From contig SAPZ01000002.1 in NCBI GenBank assembly GCA_004020875.1, positions 310,001-374,000 on the forward strand: a stretch of 64,000 nucleotides of DNA, in the 5' to 3' direction. The translations under genes and the position numbers were made by a program. The notes under the pieces are model-generated. The model was not told the origin of the DNA, did no database searches, and was given only the letters and a program-made list of their open reading frames with translations. Source of the DNA: Mesorhizobium sp. (GTDB taxonomy: Bacteria; Pseudomonadota; Alphaproteobacteria; Rhizobiales; Rhizobiaceae). Shown here piece by piece: positions 43,858 through 53,169 of this stretch (its first letter is position 1; every line of letters starts with the position of its first letter).

Positions 43858-44403
43858 ATGCGGCCGCCAAACGCCGAGCCAATGTTGCCAGGATTTGTTC
43901 GCCAGCTGTTTCCGGCGGTCGCAGGGCTGCCGCTCGGGCCGTTGCTGACATTGTCCTTGCGCTCGCTTGCCAGGCGGCGGCCCAGCCTTTTCGAGCGCCT
44001 CGGCGAATCCCGATCGGCCTGCTTCGGTATCGATCCTGTCGACCTCGCATTCGCGTTCCGCGTGGTTCCGGAGGGACAACGATCCAGCGTCCGCGTCGTG
44101 AGCAAGGACGAGGCTGCTCGATCGGACGTGCAGATCAAAGGACCGCTTCTGACCCTGTTGGGCCTGCTTGACGGTACGCTTGACGGCGACGCGATGTTCT
44201 TCAGCCGCGTGATCTCGATAAGCGGGCGCACGGAAGCGGTGCTTGCCTTGAGGAATACGATAGAGGATGCCGAGCTTCGCCCTGCAGACCTGCTCGGACT
44301 GCACGGCATCCTGGCCCGCTATGTCGACACGGGTGTCCTCGGCGCCTTGAGCGTTGCGCGCCGGTTGGTCGACAAGAACCCCAGCGGGGCACGGGAAGCA
44401 TGA
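43858..44403 (+). CDS. ubiT: UbiT, SCP2-domain accessory factor
   Basis: A 181-residue protein with an SCP2-like lipid-binding domain (RRRPSLFERLGESRSACFGI, DVQIKGPLLTLLGLLDGTLD, DAMFFSRVISISGRTEAVLA), as in E. coli UbiT (YhbT). UbiT binds ubiquinone precursors and is needed with UbiU and UbiV for ubiquinone synthesis without oxygen. The stop overlaps the ubiU start (ATGA). The ATG at 43858 directly follows a short gap after DUF6455 gene; the frame is open upstream but there it overlaps DUF6455 in a different frame. Confidence 0.88.
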   Translation: MRPPNAEPMLPGFVRQLFPAVAGLPLGPLLTLSLRSLARRRPSLFERLGESRSACFGIDPVDLAFAFRVVPEGQRSSVRVVSKDEAARSDVQIKGPLLTLLGLLDGTLDGDAMFFSRVISISGRTEAVLALRNTIEDAELRPADLLGLHGILARYVDTGVLGALSVARRLVDKNPSGAREA

Positions 44404-45398
44404 CGACGACACGCATGGAACTTGTCTGTCCGGCGGGAACACCTGCTACGTTGAGGGCAGCCGTCCAGGCGGGGGCGAATGCGGTTTATTGCGGATTTCG
44501 CGATGAAACCAACGCCCGCAATTTCCCCGGGCTCAATTTCTCCAGGGATGAGCTCGCCGAAGGTGTCCGCTTTGCGCATGACCATGGCAGCAAGGTTCTG
44601 GTTGCGATCAATACCTTTGCGCGCGTCGACGATGTCGATATCTGGAAGAAAGCTGCCGACGCAGCGGCGGAAAGCGGAGCGGATGCCATCATAGCCGCGG
44701 ATTTCGCCGTCCTCGGTCATGTGGCCAAGAACCACAAGCAGATCCGACTTCACCTGTCGGTGCAGGCCGCCGCGGCGACGCCGGAAGCGATCGGCTTCTA
44801 TGCGGCTCAGTTCGGCGTCCGCCGCGTGGTGCTTCCGAGGGTTCTTTCACTTCAGGAGATAGCGGCGCTGAACCGCGCCATCGACGTGGAAACCGAAGCC
44901 TTCGTTTTCGGCGGCCTCTGCGTGATGATCGAGGGACGCTGCTATCTCTCATCATACGCCACGGGAAAATCGCCGAACCTCAACGGTGTCTGCTCGCCGC
45001 CGCAGATGGTGAGCTACGACGAGGAGCCGGGCGGCACGACGGCGCGGCTGTCCGGCTTCACTATCGACCGATATGAGCGCGGCCAGCCGGTCGGTTATCC
45101 CACTCTCTGCAAAGGCAAGTTCAAGGCCGGCGGTAGGACGTCCCATCTGTTCGAGGATCCCGTCAGTCTGAATGCCGGCGGCATGATCGCGGGCTTGAAG
45201 GCCGCCGGGGTGACTGCGCTGAAGATCGAGGGGCGTCAGCGCGGCAAGGGTTATGTAAGCGAGGTGGTGCGCGCCTTCAGGAAAGCCGTCGACGCGGTCG
45301 AAAAGGGCGGTGAGCCCGTCGACATCGGCCGGCTTCTGGCCGGCCAGTCGGAAGGGGCCCGGCAGACGGCCGGCGCTTACGAGAAGAAATGGAGATAG
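44400..45398 (+). CDS. ubiU: UbiU, O2-independent ubiquinone hydroxylation (U32 family)
   Basis: A 332-residue peptidase-U32-like protein: MELVCPAGTPATLRAAVQAG, GLNFSRDELAEGVRFAHDHG and YCGFRDE, with four conserved Cys in GLCVMIEGRCYLSSYATGK, LNGVCSPPQM and YPTLCKGKF that would hold the [4Fe-4S] cluster known from E. coli UbiU. It forms a heterodimer with UbiV and, using prephenate as hydroxyl donor, hydroxylates the ring anaerobically. Overlaps ubiT by 4 bases and precedes ubiV by 3 bases. Confidence 0.93.
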   Translation: MTTTRMELVCPAGTPATLRAAVQAGANAVYCGFRDETNARNFPGLNFSRDELAEGVRFAHDHGSKVLVAINTFARVDDVDIWKKAADAAAESGADAIIAADFAVLGHVAKNHKQIRLHLSVQAAAATPEAIGFYAAQFGVRRVVLPRVLSLQEIAALNRAIDVETEAFVFGGLCVMIEGRCYLSSYATGKSPNLNGVCSPPQMVSYDEEPGGTTARLSGFTIDRYERGQPVGYPTLCKGKFKAGGRTSHLFEDPVSLNAGGMIAGLKAAGVTALKIEGRQRGKGYVSEVVRAFRKAVDAVEKGGEPVDIGRLLAGQSEGARQTAGAYEKKWR

Positions 45399-45401
45399 AC
45401 G

Positions 45402-46316
45402 GTGCCCGAAATCGTCCGAATGGAAACCATGCTGACGCTTGGGCCGGTCTTCTTCCATTGGTCCCCCGACCGTCTCCTCGACTTTTACCGCAGGATAGCG
45501 GACGAGGCTCCGGTCGAGCGCGTCCACATCGGTGAAGTCGTCTGCGGAAAACGAATGCCGTTTTCCGATCCTGCATGGCCGGCCGCGATCGAACGGCTGG
45601 AGCGCGGCGGCAAGCAGGTGGTTCTGTCCACACTTGCCGCGCCCGCGACCGTGCGGGAACGCAAGAGCCTCGAGGACATTTGCGGAGACGAGCGGCTGGT
45701 CGAGATCAATGACGTATCCGGCTTGCCATCACGGTCCGGCAAAGCCTTCGTCACGGGCCCGTTTATAAACGTCTACAACGAGGCGTCCGCGAAATTCCTG
45801 ATCCAATTCGGCGCGCAGACGATCTGCCCGCCCGTGGAATTATCGTTTGCGGCGGTCGGCGCCATGTCAGTGAAATGTCCGGAGGCCGAGTTCGAGATTT
45901 TCGCTTTCGGGCGGTTGCCGCTCGCTCTGTCCGGACGCTGCTATCATGCGCGGATCCATGGCCTTCACAAGGATTCGTGCCAATTCACATGCGAAAGGGA
46001 TCCCGACGGTCTCGCGGTCGACACGCTCGACGACCAGCAGTTCCTTGCGGTCAACGGCGTGCAGACTCTTTCGAATCAGGTTCAAGCCTTCTGCCCCGCC
46101 CCTGACGCGCTTGCCTCAAAGGGCATCAGGCGCCTTCGTCTGTCCCCGCAGACATGCGACATGGTCGAGGTGGCGAGGATCTATAGAAGACTTGCCGACG
46201 GCAGGGAGGAGCCCGAAGACGCCCGCTTCGCGCTGTCATGCCTCGATCTCCCGGGCACCCTGGTCGACGGGTATGCCCATGCCAGGCCCGGTTGGCAGGC
46301 AACCGCGGTGCCCTGA
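45402..46316 (+). CDS. ubiV: UbiV, O2-independent ubiquinone hydroxylation (U32 family)
   Basis: A 304-residue U32-family partner of UbiU. The N-terminus METMLTLGPVFFHWSPDRLL precedes the first Cys in VVCGKRMPFSDP; the other cluster Cys are in SGRCYHARIHGLHKDSCQFT and CERD. The start is GTG at 45402, with GGAG upstream at good distance; an ATG at 45420 is possible. Together with UbiT, UbiU and the UbiD/UbiX pair this makes a complete set for ring modification in the absence of oxygen, next to the nar operon. Confidence 0.93.
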   Translation: MPEIVRMETMLTLGPVFFHWSPDRLLDFYRRIADEAPVERVHIGEVVCGKRMPFSDPAWPAAIERLERGGKQVVLSTLAAPATVRERKSLEDICGDERLVEINDVSGLPSRSGKAFVTGPFINVYNEASAKFLIQFGAQTICPPVELSFAAVGAMSVKCPEAEFEIFAFGRLPLALSGRCYHARIHGLHKDSCQFTCERDPDGLAVDTLDDQQFLAVNGVQTLSNQVQAFCPAPDALASKGIRRLRLSPQTCDMVEVARIYRRLADGREEPEDARFALSCLDLPGTLVDGYAHARPGWQATAVP

Positions 46317-46322
46317 CTACAA

Positions 46323-46826
46323 ATGACCCGTATCGCGATCGTGACCATCTCCGACCGTGCAAGCCGCGGCGAGTACGAAGATCTCGGCGGACCGGCGATA
46401 GAGCGCTGGCTTCGGCGTGTCCTGGCGCAGCCCTGCGATTTTGTTCGCCGCATCGTGCCCGACGGCGTGGAGAGTGTCCGCGACCTGCTCATCGAGCTTT
46501 GCGACCAGGCAGGCGCCGACCTGATCCTGACGACCGGCGGAACCGGTCCCTCGCCAAGGGACCTCACCCCGGAAGCCATGCGGCAGGTCATCACCAAGGA
46601 ACTGCCCGGGTTCGGCGAGCTGATGCGGCAGGCAAGCCTGCAGCATGTGCGCACCGCCATCCTTTCACGCCAGACCGCAGGGGTCCGCGGCCGATCGCTG
46701 ATCATAAACCTCCCCGGAAAGCCGTCCTCCATCGACGTGTGCCTCAGCGCCGTTTTCCCCGCCGTGCCTTACTGTCTCGAACTCATCGGCGCTGGCTCGA
46801 TCGTGGTGAATTCTTTTTCAGGGTGA
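46323..46826 (+). CDS. mog: Molybdopterin adenylyltransferase (MogA/MoaB type)
   Basis: A 167-residue MoCF-fold protein: RIAIVTISDRASRGEYEDLG, LILTTGGTGPSPRDLTPEAM with the GGTGxxxRD(L/V)T molybdopterin-binding motif, and IINLPGKPSSIDVCLSAVFP. It adenylates molybdopterin before molybdenum insertion by MoeA. It follows ubiV within 6 bases, so it is co-transcribed with the ubiTUV genes, and would serve NarG and the molybdenum hydroxylase on the other side. Confidence 0.93.
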   Translation: MTRIAIVTISDRASRGEYEDLGGPAIERWLRRVLAQPCDFVRRIVPDGVESVRDLLIELCDQAGADLILTTGGTGPSPRDLTPEAMRQVITKELPGFGELMRQASLQHVRTAILSRQTAGVRGRSLIINLPGKPSSIDVCLSAVFPAVPYCLELIGAGSIVVNSFSG

Positions 46827-46860
46827 TCCGCCGAGCAAGCCGGGGCAGGCGCCCCCCTCC

Positions 46861-49107
46861 TCAGTCTATCGCCGCAAGGACGCGCTCTGGCGAAAGCGGC
46901 AGTTCAGTGAGTTCGGTACCTAAGGCGTCATTCACGGCGTTGACCACCGCCGCCGCCACCGGGATCGTCGCAATCTCCCCAATGGCCTTGGCGCCGAAGG
47001 GGCCGGTGGGCTCCCCCTCTTCGACGAGCAGCACGCGTAGCGGCGGCATCTCGGGCGCATTGGCCAGCGTGTAGCGGCTGAAACTGTCACCGCGCATCCG
47101 ACCTGTGGCGAGGTCGATTGCGACATCCTCATAGAGCGCGTAGCCGATGCCGATCTGGACTCCGCCGTGGATCTGGCCCTCCACCAGCATCGGATTGATC
47201 GCCCGGCCGACGTCATGAGCGGCGAGATAGTCGGTCACCATGACTCGACCGGTAAGCCTGTCGACCTCGACCTCCGCGAAATGCGCCGCATATGAGCCGG
47301 GATTGGCTTGGGCGCGATAACTTTCGGTTGCCGCCGGCAGTTCGATCCCGCGGCTAGCCAAGCGGGCAGCGAGGTCCGGTAACGCGATGCCGGCGTCATC
47401 CCGGCGACGCACAGTGCCGGCCTCCAGGCGCAGATCATCGGCTGGCGTATTCAACTCCAGGCCCGCGGCTGCGCGGACCGACCTTGCAAGGCTGACGCCC
47501 GCGCGACGGATGGCTTCCCCGCAGATGTAGGTCATGCGACTGGCGCGCGTGCCGAGGTCGTAGGGACAGGTGTCGGTATCGGCGGGAACGATGACGATGT
47601 CGCACGCCCTTAGTCCCAGCGTCTCGGCTGCAATCTGCGCCAATGTGGTGTCGGCCCCGCAACCGAGATCGTGAAGCGCGCAGATGAGCTCGGCCCGCCC
47701 GTCTGGCAACAGCCTTAAAGATGCCGTGGTTTCTTCATGGAAGCCTGGATAACAGCCATTGATGTGGGTAGCCGAGGCAACCCCTACCCCCCGTCGCCAC
47801 CGCCCTCGCCCGACACCCCTCTGGCGGCGTCCGACCCAGCTGAAAGCTTCAGCCCCGCGCGCCAGGCACTCTCGGCCCCGGGCGTTGCCAAGGTCGAGCC
47901 CCTGCCAAGGTTCGATCGCGCCCGGGCCGACGAGATTCCTCTGGCGCAGGGCCACCGGATCCATTCCCATGCGGCGGGCGGCTATATCCAGCGAAATCTC
48001 CGCTATCGTGTGAATCTGCGGCGAGCCATAGCCCCGGAACGCGCCTGCCGGGACGGTGTTCGTGTAGACGGCGCGGCCGCTGTAGCGCTCCGCCGGTACG
48101 TCGTAGAGCCGCACCAGCCGCTGAAGCATCGAACTTGGCAGGTAATTGCCGCCGGTGCAGTAGGCGCCGATGTCGACGAGCGTCTCGGTCTCGCGCGCAA
48201 GAATGCGGCCGTCGGACTTCAATCCGATCCGCATCCGCCCCGTGACGCTGGAGCGCGTGCGGGTTGCTGTGAATGTCTCCTGCCGGTCGTAGCGAATAAT
48301 CACCGGCCGGTTGAGTTTCAGGGCGAAGAAGGCGCAGAGAGGGTCGAGGATCGGCTCCGCCTTTCCTCCGAACGAGCCGCCTATCGGGGTTTTTTGTACC
48401 CTTATCTTCTCGGATGGCAGGCTGAGCGCCTGGCCGACGACCGCCTGAACGGCAAAGACGCTCTGGCACGGCGACAGGACCAGGATGCGGCCGTCGGGTT
48501 CGGGCCTGGCGATACAGGCGTGAGTCTCCACGGCGCAATGATGGCTTCGCGGAGTTGTGACGCGGGTCTCGACGATCAGATCGGCGGCGGCGAACCCGGC
48601 CTCCGGGTCGCCGTAGACGAAAGTCTCGCCGGCAACGGGGCTCAAGAACGTTGGAGTATCGTCCTGCCGCAGCGGCAGCCCGGCATGACCGAGCGCGACT
48701 TCGGGATCGAAGATCGTTGGAACGTCGACATAGTCGACCTCGATCAGCCTCGCCGCACGGCGTGCGATTTCTTCGGTATCGGCAATCACCGCCGCCACCC
48801 GATCGCCAATGTGGCGGACGACTTGCGGAAACATCTGTTCGTCCGCCAGCGCCTTCTGCCCCGAAAACCATATCGAACTGTTGTAGAGGTGGGCGGGCGT
48901 GTTGCCATGCCAGAACACTTCATGCACCCCTTCTACCGCCAGCGCGGCGGCAGGGTCGACACGAGCGACTCGAGCATGGGGATGGGTGCTCAGCACGAGC
49001 GCGCCGTGCAGCAGACCTTCGACATCCAGATCGGCGGTGAAGCGCAACGCGCCCGTGACTTTCGCGACACCGTCAACCAGCGGCACGCGGCGCGACAACT
49101 GATTCAT
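46861..49107 (-). CDS. Xanthine dehydrogenase-family molybdenum subunit
   Basis: A 748-residue large subunit of a molybdenum hydroxylase. Landmarks are DGVAKVTGALRFTADLDVEG at the start, HHCAVETHACIARPEPDGRI, TPIGGSFGGKAEPILDP (the GGxFGGK motif near Mo-pterin), PAGAFRGYGSPQ and GPFGAKAIGEIATIPVAAAV with the catalytic Glu in GAKAIGE. The substrate cannot be told: xanthine, nicotinate, carbon monoxide-like or aromatic aldehydes are all used by relatives. The AYxCSFR loop of CO dehydrogenase is missing, so CO is unlikely. It is the third gene of a Fe-S/FAD/Mo operon with 4-base overlaps. Confidence 0.9.
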   Translation of the reverse strand: MNQLSRRVPLVDGVAKVTGALRFTADLDVEGLLHGALVLSTHPHARVARVDPAAALAVEGVHEVFWHGNTPAHLYNSSIWFSGQKALADEQMFPQVVRHIGDRVAAVIADTEEIARRAARLIEVDYVDVPTIFDPEVALGHAGLPLRQDDTPTFLSPVAGETFVYGDPEAGFAAADLIVETRVTTPRSHHCAVETHACIARPEPDGRILVLSPCQSVFAVQAVVGQALSLPSEKIRVQKTPIGGSFGGKAEPILDPLCAFFALKLNRPVIIRYDRQETFTATRTRSSVTGRMRIGLKSDGRILARETETLVDIGAYCTGGNYLPSSMLQRLVRLYDVPAERYSGRAVYTNTVPAGAFRGYGSPQIHTIAEISLDIAARRMGMDPVALRQRNLVGPGAIEPWQGLDLGNARGRECLARGAEAFSWVGRRQRGVGRGRWRRGVGVASATHINGCYPGFHEETTASLRLLPDGRAELICALHDLGCGADTTLAQIAAETLGLRACDIVIVPADTDTCPYDLGTRASRMTYICGEAIRRAGVSLARSVRAAAGLELNTPADDLRLEAGTVRRRDDAGIALPDLAARLASRGIELPAATESYRAQANPGSYAAHFAEVEVDRLTGRVMVTDYLAAHDVGRAINPMLVEGQIHGGVQIGIGYALYEDVAIDLATGRMRGDSFSRYTLANAPEMPPLRVLLVEEGEPTGPFGAKAIGEIATIPVAAAVVNAVNDALGTELTELPLSPERVLAAID

Positions 49108-49973
49108 TGCACCACGTCCTCGAAGAGTTGGTCGCGCGGACTCAGTCCCACCGCTTGCGCGATCAGGTCGAGGCCCAGCCCGGAGATCGCGCGACGCTTG
49201 TAGGCTTGCGAATTGCGACCCGGGATCGCCGCATCGACATCGGCGGCCAAAGCTGCAAGAAAATCACGCAGTGTGGCATGTTCGAGTTTTCTGCCGGCGA
49301 GCGCCGCCTCCGCGATCCGCAAGCGCAGCGGCCGAGGCCCCAGCGCTCCTGCGGCGATTCGGACATCGCCAAAACGACCATCCTGAAACTCCGCCAACAG
49401 CGCGATGTTGAGACGCGAGATGCTGAGGTCCAGCCGGGGTCCGAGTTTGACAAAAGCGCTGCGTGGAAGGAGGCCGTCGCGCGGCAGTATCACTTCCGCG
49501 ATCAGGAACCCGCGGTCAGGCGCGTAGTCGCAAATTGCGAGCTCGCGCGACGCGCCGTCGCGCCCGATGCATCCCAGGCGGGCTTTCGCTGCGACCAGCA
49601 CGGGTACAAGATCGGCGGCTGGGGCGGCATTTGCGATGTTGCCGCCGATGGTGGCGCGGTTCCGAATCTGAACAGACCCACATTGCGCGGCAGCCTCGGC
49701 CAGGGCAGGCAGCCGCGTTGCGATGCCGCGATGCGCGGCGATCGCGGCAACAGTCGTAGCGCCTCCGACACGGATGCCGCCGTCATCGGCGCAGATGAAG
49801 GCCATGCCCGCTATGCGTGAGAGATCAATCAGCAAGCCGACTGCGGGCATCGGACGGCCTGCGATCAGCATGTCCGTCCCGCCGCCGATGAAATTTATCG
49901 GTCCCGCCACCGCGGAGAGCATCGCCCGCAGCTCCGCCAGGTCGGCCGGTGCGGCGACCGAGGTCTCGCTCAT
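49104..49973 (-). CDS. Molybdenum hydroxylase FAD-binding subunit
   Basis: A 289-residue FAD subunit (CoxM/XdhB type): FIGGGTDMLIAGRPMPAVGL and SVQIRNRATIGGNIANAAPA with PAADLVPVLVAAKARLG are the two conserved FAD-binding loops, and the C-terminal CO-dehydrogenase flavoprotein domain includes SAFVKLGPRLDLSISRLNIA. It passes electrons from the Fe-S subunit to the acceptor. Overlaps its neighbours by 4 bases on either side. Confidence 0.92.
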   Translation of the reverse strand: MSETSVAAPADLAELRAMLSAVAGPINFIGGGTDMLIAGRPMPAVGLLIDLSRIAGMAFICADDGGIRVGGATTVAAIAAHRGIATRLPALAEAAAQCGSVQIRNRATIGGNIANAAPAADLVPVLVAAKARLGCIGRDGASRELAICDYAPDRGFLIAEVILPRDGLLPRSAFVKLGPRLDLSISRLNIALLAEFQDGRFGDVRIAAGALGPRPLRLRIAEAALAGRKLEHATLRDFLAALAADVDAAIPGRNSQAYKRRAISGLGLDLIAQAVGLSPRDQLFEDVVQ

Positions 49974-50434
49974 CGACAGGCCCCCTCGCGAGTGGCGGCG
50001 TGGGCGGCAACGGCCTGGACAATGGTCTCGAAACCCGTGCAGCGGCAGATATTGCCTGCCAGCGCATGGCGGATCTCGGCTTCTGATGGACTGGATTTGT
50101 CAAGCAAGAGTCCTTCGGCCGCCACCAGCATCCCCGGCGTGCAGTAACCGCATTGCACTGCGCCCAATTGCAGGAACGCATCTTGCAGGCCGCTGCTTCC
50201 GTCGAGTCCTTCGACTGTAGTGACTTCGCGCCCCGCGGCCTGGAAGGTCAGCATCAGGCAGGAGTTGATCGGCTTCCCATCGAGCAGCACTGTGCAGGCT
50301 CCGCACTCCCCTTCGCAACAGCCTTCCTTGACACCTGTCAGGCCAAGGACGTCGCGGAGAAACCTGCTTAACCGCAAGGCGGCCGAAACCTCCGTTTCGA
50401 CCGCTTGGCCGTTGATTTCCAAAGATACTTTCAT
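49970..50434 (-). CDS. Molybdenum hydroxylase 2Fe-2S subunit
   Basis: A 154-residue small subunit. A plant-type ferredoxin fold carries Cys in CCEGECGACTVLLDGKPINS followed by C, and a helical domain holds the second [2Fe-2S] cluster in QCGYCTPGM and NICRCTGFETI. It carries electrons from the molybdenum site to FAD. First gene of the operon. Confidence 0.94.
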   Translation of the reverse strand: MKVSLEINGQAVETEVSAALRLSRFLRDVLGLTGVKEGCCEGECGACTVLLDGKPINSCLMLTFQAAGREVTTVEGLDGSSGLQDAFLQLGAVQCGYCTPGMLVAAEGLLLDKSSPSEAEIRHALAGNICRCTGFETIVQAVAAHAATREGACR

Positions 50435-50528
50435 GGCGGGGAACGCTCTCGCATCTGATGTTTAGATGGCCTGCCCTTAGTGGCGGCTCATGCCAGCACC
50501 TCGTGCCATCGGGCATTGGTCTTGATCA

Positions 50529-50807
50529 TCAGCCGCCGCAGCAGCAATCGCAGCCGGACGACAGCGATCTCTTGATCTCAACGCGCCAGATATCCGGCCC
50601 GTGCTGCAGGTATTCCCAATCGAACAGGCCAGGATATCTGGCTTCCATCTGATAGCGCAAAGGTCGCGGATCGTGATCGTTCACGATTACGAACGACTGC
50701 CCCTCGGCCAACGCATGGACCATTCCGAAAATTCGAGGATGGCGTTCCATAGGCGAGATGGCGCGTATGTCTAGCAGAGGCAGGGATGCGAGTTCTGATT
50801 CAGACAT
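50529..50807 (-). CDS. DUF2249 protein with Cys-rich tail
   Basis: A 92-residue protein with the DUF2249 fold (LPLLDIRAISPMERHPRIFG, LRYQMEARYPGLFDWEYLQH, GPDIWRVEIKR), commonly found in denitrification and nitrate-reduction loci. The C-terminus ends SSGCDCCCGG, with four closely spaced Cys that may bind metal or a persulfide. The ATG at 50807 has GGAG nine bases upstream; two more ATG codons lie just before. It precedes the molybdenum hydroxylase operon by 94 bases on the same strand. Confidence 0.85.
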   Translation of the reverse strand: MSESELASLPLLDIRAISPMERHPRIFGMVHALAEGQSFVIVNDHDPRPLRYQMEARYPGLFDWEYLQHGPDIWRVEIKRSLSSGCDCCCGG

Positions 50808-50822
50808 GTTCATACTCTCCAC

Positions 50823-51234
50823 TGCTGCGGAAAGCGCCGAACAGCCGACTCTCCGATTCGGCCTAAAAATCTAGCCCGTTCGAAATCCGCTTATTTGTCG
50901 CAGCGCAAACAATTCGCAGAAAGTGCGCTGGGTAAAGACCGGTTGCGAATGCCCGACCGCGCAGGATCCCTACATGCGTCGCTAGAAAGTGGAGCGCGCA
51001 CGATCGGGCGCCGTCGCCCAGCTATGCGACAGAGATGAGCCAGCAGACGCGGAAGCGAGCCCACGGTTCTGAGTACGCCTCTGGGCGCTCGCACAGCAGC
51101 AAGGATCTCACGGACCTCCACCGACTTAAATGCACGGATTACATGCTAGGCAGAATCATCTCTTGCCCCACGTTCGTGGCGGGCCACATCCCGCCACGAG
51201 CTGGTGTGAATGCGAACGAACCTCAAAGTTCCGT
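50823..51234. other. Gene-free stretch, nothing recognised
   Basis: About 410 bases between the DUF2249 gene and the first alpha/beta hydrolase. No convincing open frame, repeat or Crp/Fnr box was seen. Confidence 0.5.
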
Positions 51235-52077
51235 TCAGCCCTTGATGAAAGCCAGCAAGTCGCGGTTGATGACGTCCGCATGCGTCGTCAGCATGCCGTG
51301 CGGGTAACCTTTATAGACCTTCAGAGTACCGTTCTTCAGAAGTTTGACCGACAGCTCGGCGGAGTCGTCGATTGGCACGACCTGATCATCGTCGCCATGC
51401 ATGACCAGCGTAGGCACAGTAATCTTCTTCAGATCCTCAGTCTGGTCAGTTTCCGAGAAGGCTTTGACACCGTCATAGTGAGCCTTTGCGCTACCCATCA
51501 TGCCCTGAAGCCACCAATGCTGGATCACGCCTGGATAAACTTTCGCGTTCGGCCGGTTGAAGCCATAGAATGGGCCAGCGGGAAAATCGAGAAACATCTG
51601 CGCCCGGTTATCGGCCAGCGCCTTGCGAATTCCGTCGAAGACTTCGATCGGCAGGCCGCCCGGATTCGATTCCGTCTTCAGCATCAGTGGCGGAATGGCA
51701 CTGACGAGCACGGCCTTGGCAACGCGACCTTGCGGCTCGCCGAACTCGGCGACATAGCGCGCCACTTCACCGCCACCGGTGGAGTGGCCGATGTGAACGG
51801 CATTCTTCAAGTCGAGGTGTGCGGTCACCGCCGAGGCGTCTGCGGCGTAGTGGTCCATATCGTGACCACCGGAGACTTGAGCGGAACGCCCATGGCCGCG
51901 GCGGTCATGAGCGATCACGCGAAAACCCTGGTTGACGAAGAACAACATTTGGGCGTCCCAGTCGTCCGAAGACAGTGGCCAGCCGTGATGGAACATGATC
52001 GGTCGGGCGTCTTTTGGGCCCCAGTCCTTGTAGAAGATTTCGACGTCGTCCTTGGTTCTGACGAAGCTCTGGCTCAT
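51235..52077 (-). CDS. Alpha/beta hydrolase (arylesterase/chloroperoxidase type)
   Basis: A 280-residue cofactor-free haloperoxidase/esterase-like hydrolase. It has the oxyanion motif [14 protein letters not shown], the strand-turn [13 protein letters not shown], nucleophile Ser99 in [10 protein letters not shown], an acid residue in [11 protein letters not shown] and His in [19 protein letters not shown]. The start ATG at 52077 has AAAGGA upstream. First relatives are non-heme chloroperoxidases, which act mainly as esterases or perhydrolases. Start of a minus-strand group of hydrolases that may act in detoxification. Confidence 0.9.
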   Translation of the reverse strand: MSQSFVRTKDDVEIFYKDWGPKDARPIMFHHGWPLSSDDWDAQMLFFVNQGFRVIAHDRRGHGRSAQVSGGHDMDHYAADASAVTAHLDLKNAVHIGHSTGGGEVARYVAEFGEPQGRVAKAVLVSAIPPLMLKTESNPGGLPIEVFDGIRKALADNRAQMFLDFPAGPFYGFNRPNAKVYPGVIQHWWLQGMMGSAKAHYDGVKAFSETDQTEDLKKITVPTLVMHGDDDQVVPIDDSAELSVKLLKNGTLKVYKGYPHGMLTTHADVINRDLLAFIKG

Positions 52078-52278
52078 GTCGGAGATCCTTTGCTGGTTGG
52101 GGTGGATTTTTCCATTGCGATGGCTGGTACGGCCGTCGCAATGGGAGCGGTCGCGCGCCGCGAGGCTTGCCTGGCGAAGTCGTTGTTCCGAACTCCTGTT
52201 TGCCACGCGGCCAGGACGAAGCGGCGGATTACCTCGGTCCAGTTGCTGATCGACAGCGCCCGGAATTGATCATCGGTT

Positions 52279-53121
52279 TCAAAGACGTTCGTCGATCCAG
52301 CCTTTGATGTCGGCCATGACGATCTCCTTGTCCCTGTCATTGAGGAGATCATGGAAATGGCCGTCATACAGCTTCAGCGTCCTATCGGCCGAGCCGGCAG
52401 TGTCATAGAAGAGCTGGCTGCCGCTCGGCTTCGTCGCCTTGTCGGCCGTGCCATGCAGAATGAGCACGGGCAGCGTCATTAGCGGAAACTCGTCCTTGAG
52501 CCTCTGATCGGCGCGAACCATCTCAGCAATCGTCTTGCTCGGCTGGGTTTCATGGGCGATGAGCGGATCGGCATTCATGGCCTCGACGATGGCCGGGTCG
52601 CGCGAAAAGTCCTCGTTCTTGAGATGCAGGACGTGCGCGTGCGGTGCGATGTGGCTGAGCCCCTTGAGCACCGCAAGGGCGAAGTCCGGTGCCGGCACCT
52701 GGAACGCGAAGCTCTCGCAGATCAGCCCCGCGAGCCCCGCCTGGTTTTCCAGCGCGTAGAGGCAGGCGACCACACCGCCTGCGCTATGCCCCAGCAGGAA
52801 CACCGGCAGGCCGGGCTCCCGCGCTTTGGCAATGTCGACGATGCCCGCGACATCGCTGACATAGTCGGAGAACTTGTCGACATAGAAGCGCTCGCCATCC
52901 GACCAGCCGCGTCCGCGCAAGTCAACGGCATAGACGGCCAGACCGTCGCCCATGAGCTGCTCGGCCACCCAACCATAGTAGCCGCCGTGCGAATTGAAGC
53001 CGGGGACGACAACGACGACGCCGCTCGGCTTGGCGAATGGGCGCCATGACCGAAAGGCTATCTTCAAACCGCCGTCACCCTCGAAACGATCAATGACTGG
53101 GTTGAGAACTTGCTGGCTCAA
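52279..53121 (-). CDS. Alpha/beta hydrolase (monoglyceride lipase-like)
   Basis: A 280-residue serine hydrolase of the MGL/lysophospholipase type. Features: VVVVPGFNSHGGYYGWVAEQ, AVDLRGRGWSDGERFYVD, nucleophile Ser in LLGHSAGGVVAC, acid in LILHGTADKATKP and His in YDGHFHDLLNDRD. I place the start at TTG 53121, which has GGAGAAG six bases upstream, in preference to a TTG eight codons before. Likely hydrolyses acylglycerols or similar esters. Confidence 0.88.
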   Translation of the reverse strand: MSQQVLNPVIDRFEGDGGLKIAFRSWRPFAKPSGVVVVVPGFNSHGGYYGWVAEQLMGDGLAVYAVDLRGRGWSDGERFYVDKFSDYVSDVAGIVDIAKAREPGLPVFLLGHSAGGVVACLYALENQAGLAGLICESFAFQVPAPDFALAVLKGLSHIAPHAHVLHLKNEDFSRDPAIVEAMNADPLIAHETQPSKTIAEMVRADQRLKDEFPLMTLPVLILHGTADKATKPSGSQLFYDTAGSADRTLKLYDGHFHDLLNDRDKEIVMADIKGWIDERL

Positions 53122-53169
53122 TTTCTTCTCCTGTCGAGCTGCCAAGCTGAGGCTTGCGGAGGTGTTGGC

